NCBI GenBank assembly: GCA_001939145.1
Contig: LSRX01000419.1
Coordinates: 123,430-187,429, forward strand
Reading direction: 5' to 3'
DNA from: Symbiodinium microadriaticum
Lineage: Eukaryota > Sar > Dinophyceae > Suessiales > Symbiodiniaceae
DNA: 64,000 nucleotides
Part shown: positions 62,710 to 64,000 of the stretch, one piece after another
Position numbering within the stretch: the stretch's first letter is position 1
How the letters are laid out: every line of letters starts with the position of its first letter
Made by a program: the position numbers and the translations under genes
The notes under the pieces: model-generated
What the model saw: only the letters and a program-made list of their open reading frames with translations
Told to the model about the DNA's origin: nothing
Databases searched by the model: none

Positions 62710-64000
62710 CCACTCCGACTACTAAGCAAGAGTTACGAAGGGTTTGGGGGTTGGGGGTTCGGGGTGTCTGTAGGGGAAACAACAAAGAAGAAGATAAGGG
62801 TGAATCTGAGGATTACCGTAAGGGTGGCTACTGGAGCTATTATAAAGGTGACTCTAACTTTACGGATCAGTATTCTTGCAAGGTAATTACATATATTACA
62901 GGACATTCTCTTATCTTGTCACAGTTTGTACTATATGTAATATACTCCAAGTATTGTACTATCTTCTATAATTTTATTTAGTCTTTCCTTGATCGGATAT
63001 AGTATATTTTCTTGCAGATCAGATTTTGACTCGCAAGTCTAGGTTTCAGGGTTTGGGAAGGTTACAGTTTCAGTTCTAACCCATTCTGGGGCCTGCAGCA
63101 ACCCCTTTAGAAACCCTATAATAGACCCTATATTAAACCTACATCCTGAAGCCTGCAACCTGAAACACTAAAGTCACTAAAGCCTACAGCCCACGTCCCA
63201 AACCCCCCAAGAGCGTAACCCCGCGTGAATGCTAAGACTCGTACTCGGGGGTATAATATGTGGGAGAAAGTAGGTACCTCAAGGGCTTTTATACTACCAG
63301 AAGAAGAAGCCGAAGTCTCTGCACCCATGGCTCTTGAAGTAAGTCTTCCGTGGGTTGTGTCGTGCTCAAGCTTAGGCCTCATGTCTTCGGCTTTGGGGCC
63401 AAGGCATTGATGTTGAAGATGCGGGTACAGGGAACTGACTTTCAAATCCCCAACCCTATAAACCCTAAAGGTACTTTCAGGCGCTAGAGCAACCAGTCTT
63501 CAGATCCCTATGGCAATCAATCTCGGCGCACGCACAGAATGTAAACCATGCTTCAGTCTTGCAAAATAAAACATTAAACCCTCCAACACCACTAGAGTAA
63601 ACTCAGATGCCTAAATTTCACAGTCCTTGAGCCTACTGAAACCTGGTACCTGTTTGCTACTATACTGTTTGGCTTTGATGGAAAGACTTCAAACAAGATG
63701 GGAACATGGGCACTACTGAAAGCCCTAAACCCCAAACCCTAAAACATGTGCAGTGGAGCCAAAGGAACCAGGCATGCGGCTTTTTTGACAGAGTCGACCT
63801 CACAGTCTCTCAGCTTTCACGTGTTTTCACGCGGCTGTTGCTGCACCTTAAAGTTTAAAACCATAGACAGCATATTCTGCGCACCTCCATATTCCCTAAG
63901 CCCTAAACCGATACAACCGGCATCAAAGATCTAGACGGATGCAGCCCGCAGATCAGAGCTGTAGGCGATCGCCTCGGAGCACGCAGTCGACTATGGTGTG
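62710..64000. other. Spacer, no confident gene
   Basis: AT-richer DNA at 62,880-63,010 and motif-free open frames at 63,128-63,445 and 63,746-63,934. Confidence 0.35.

Noticed and set aside
62385-62981. His/Tyr-rich frame at 62,403-62,981
   Set aside because: Driven by ACC and TAC triplets; no motif outside them.
1-64000. Dinoflagellate spliced-leader gene, rRNA, tRNA or CRISPR arrays
   Set aside because: Read for the spliced-leader core TTTTGGCTCAAG and for conserved RNA structures by eye; none found. A covariance-model scan would be decisive.

Overview
The window looks like dinoflagellate nuclear DNA, most like Symbiodinium and its relatives (inference). Three things point that way. Short telomere-type arrays of TTTAGGG or its complement CCCTAAA occur every few hundred bases. 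Short exon-like islands fit GT or GC donors and AG acceptors, and non-GT donors are known in this group. Many small inverted-repeat elements sit exactly where introns would be. I saw no bacterial operons, rRNA, tRNA or CRISPR.

Layout. From 1 to about 33,850 the sequence is intron and spacer DNA. It holds telomere-like arrays, microsatellites, about ten families of miniature inverted-repeat elements (MITE-like) and 20 to 150 nt exon candidates on both strands. From 34,161 to 46,216 lies one 12.06-kb LINE-like retrotransposon. It is flanked by a perfect 15-bp direct repeat and sits inside a TATG/TATA simple repeat. It has a coiled-coil ORF1 and a giant, frameshifted ORF2. The order in ORF2 is hydrophobic segments, three tandem beta-rich units, RNase H, APE-type endonuclease, reverse transcriptase, then two zinc fingers. 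From 46,240 to 64,000 the exon, MITE and telomere-like landscape resumes, with a diverged duplication (about 55.8-56.8 kb and 58.5-59.4 kb), long hexanucleotide arrays near 60.1-60.7 kb, and a PDZ-like exon.

How the parts fit. Most exon candidates lie where the plus strand changes from CCCTAAA on the left to TTTAGGG on the right, so in transcript terms many introns start with GTTTAGGG and end in CCCTAAA-type repeats. Other introns are almost entirely one MITE: family A (about 90 bp), family G (about 95 bp) and family K (54-59 bp). This is introner-like behaviour. The clearest case is 48,475-49,035, where four exons stay in frame across three introns and two of these are MITEs of different families.

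Limits. Exon calls rest on open frames, splice dinucleotides and phase only, with no transcript evidence. Host gene functions are mostly unknown; only a PDZ-like and a caspase-like motif are recognisable.
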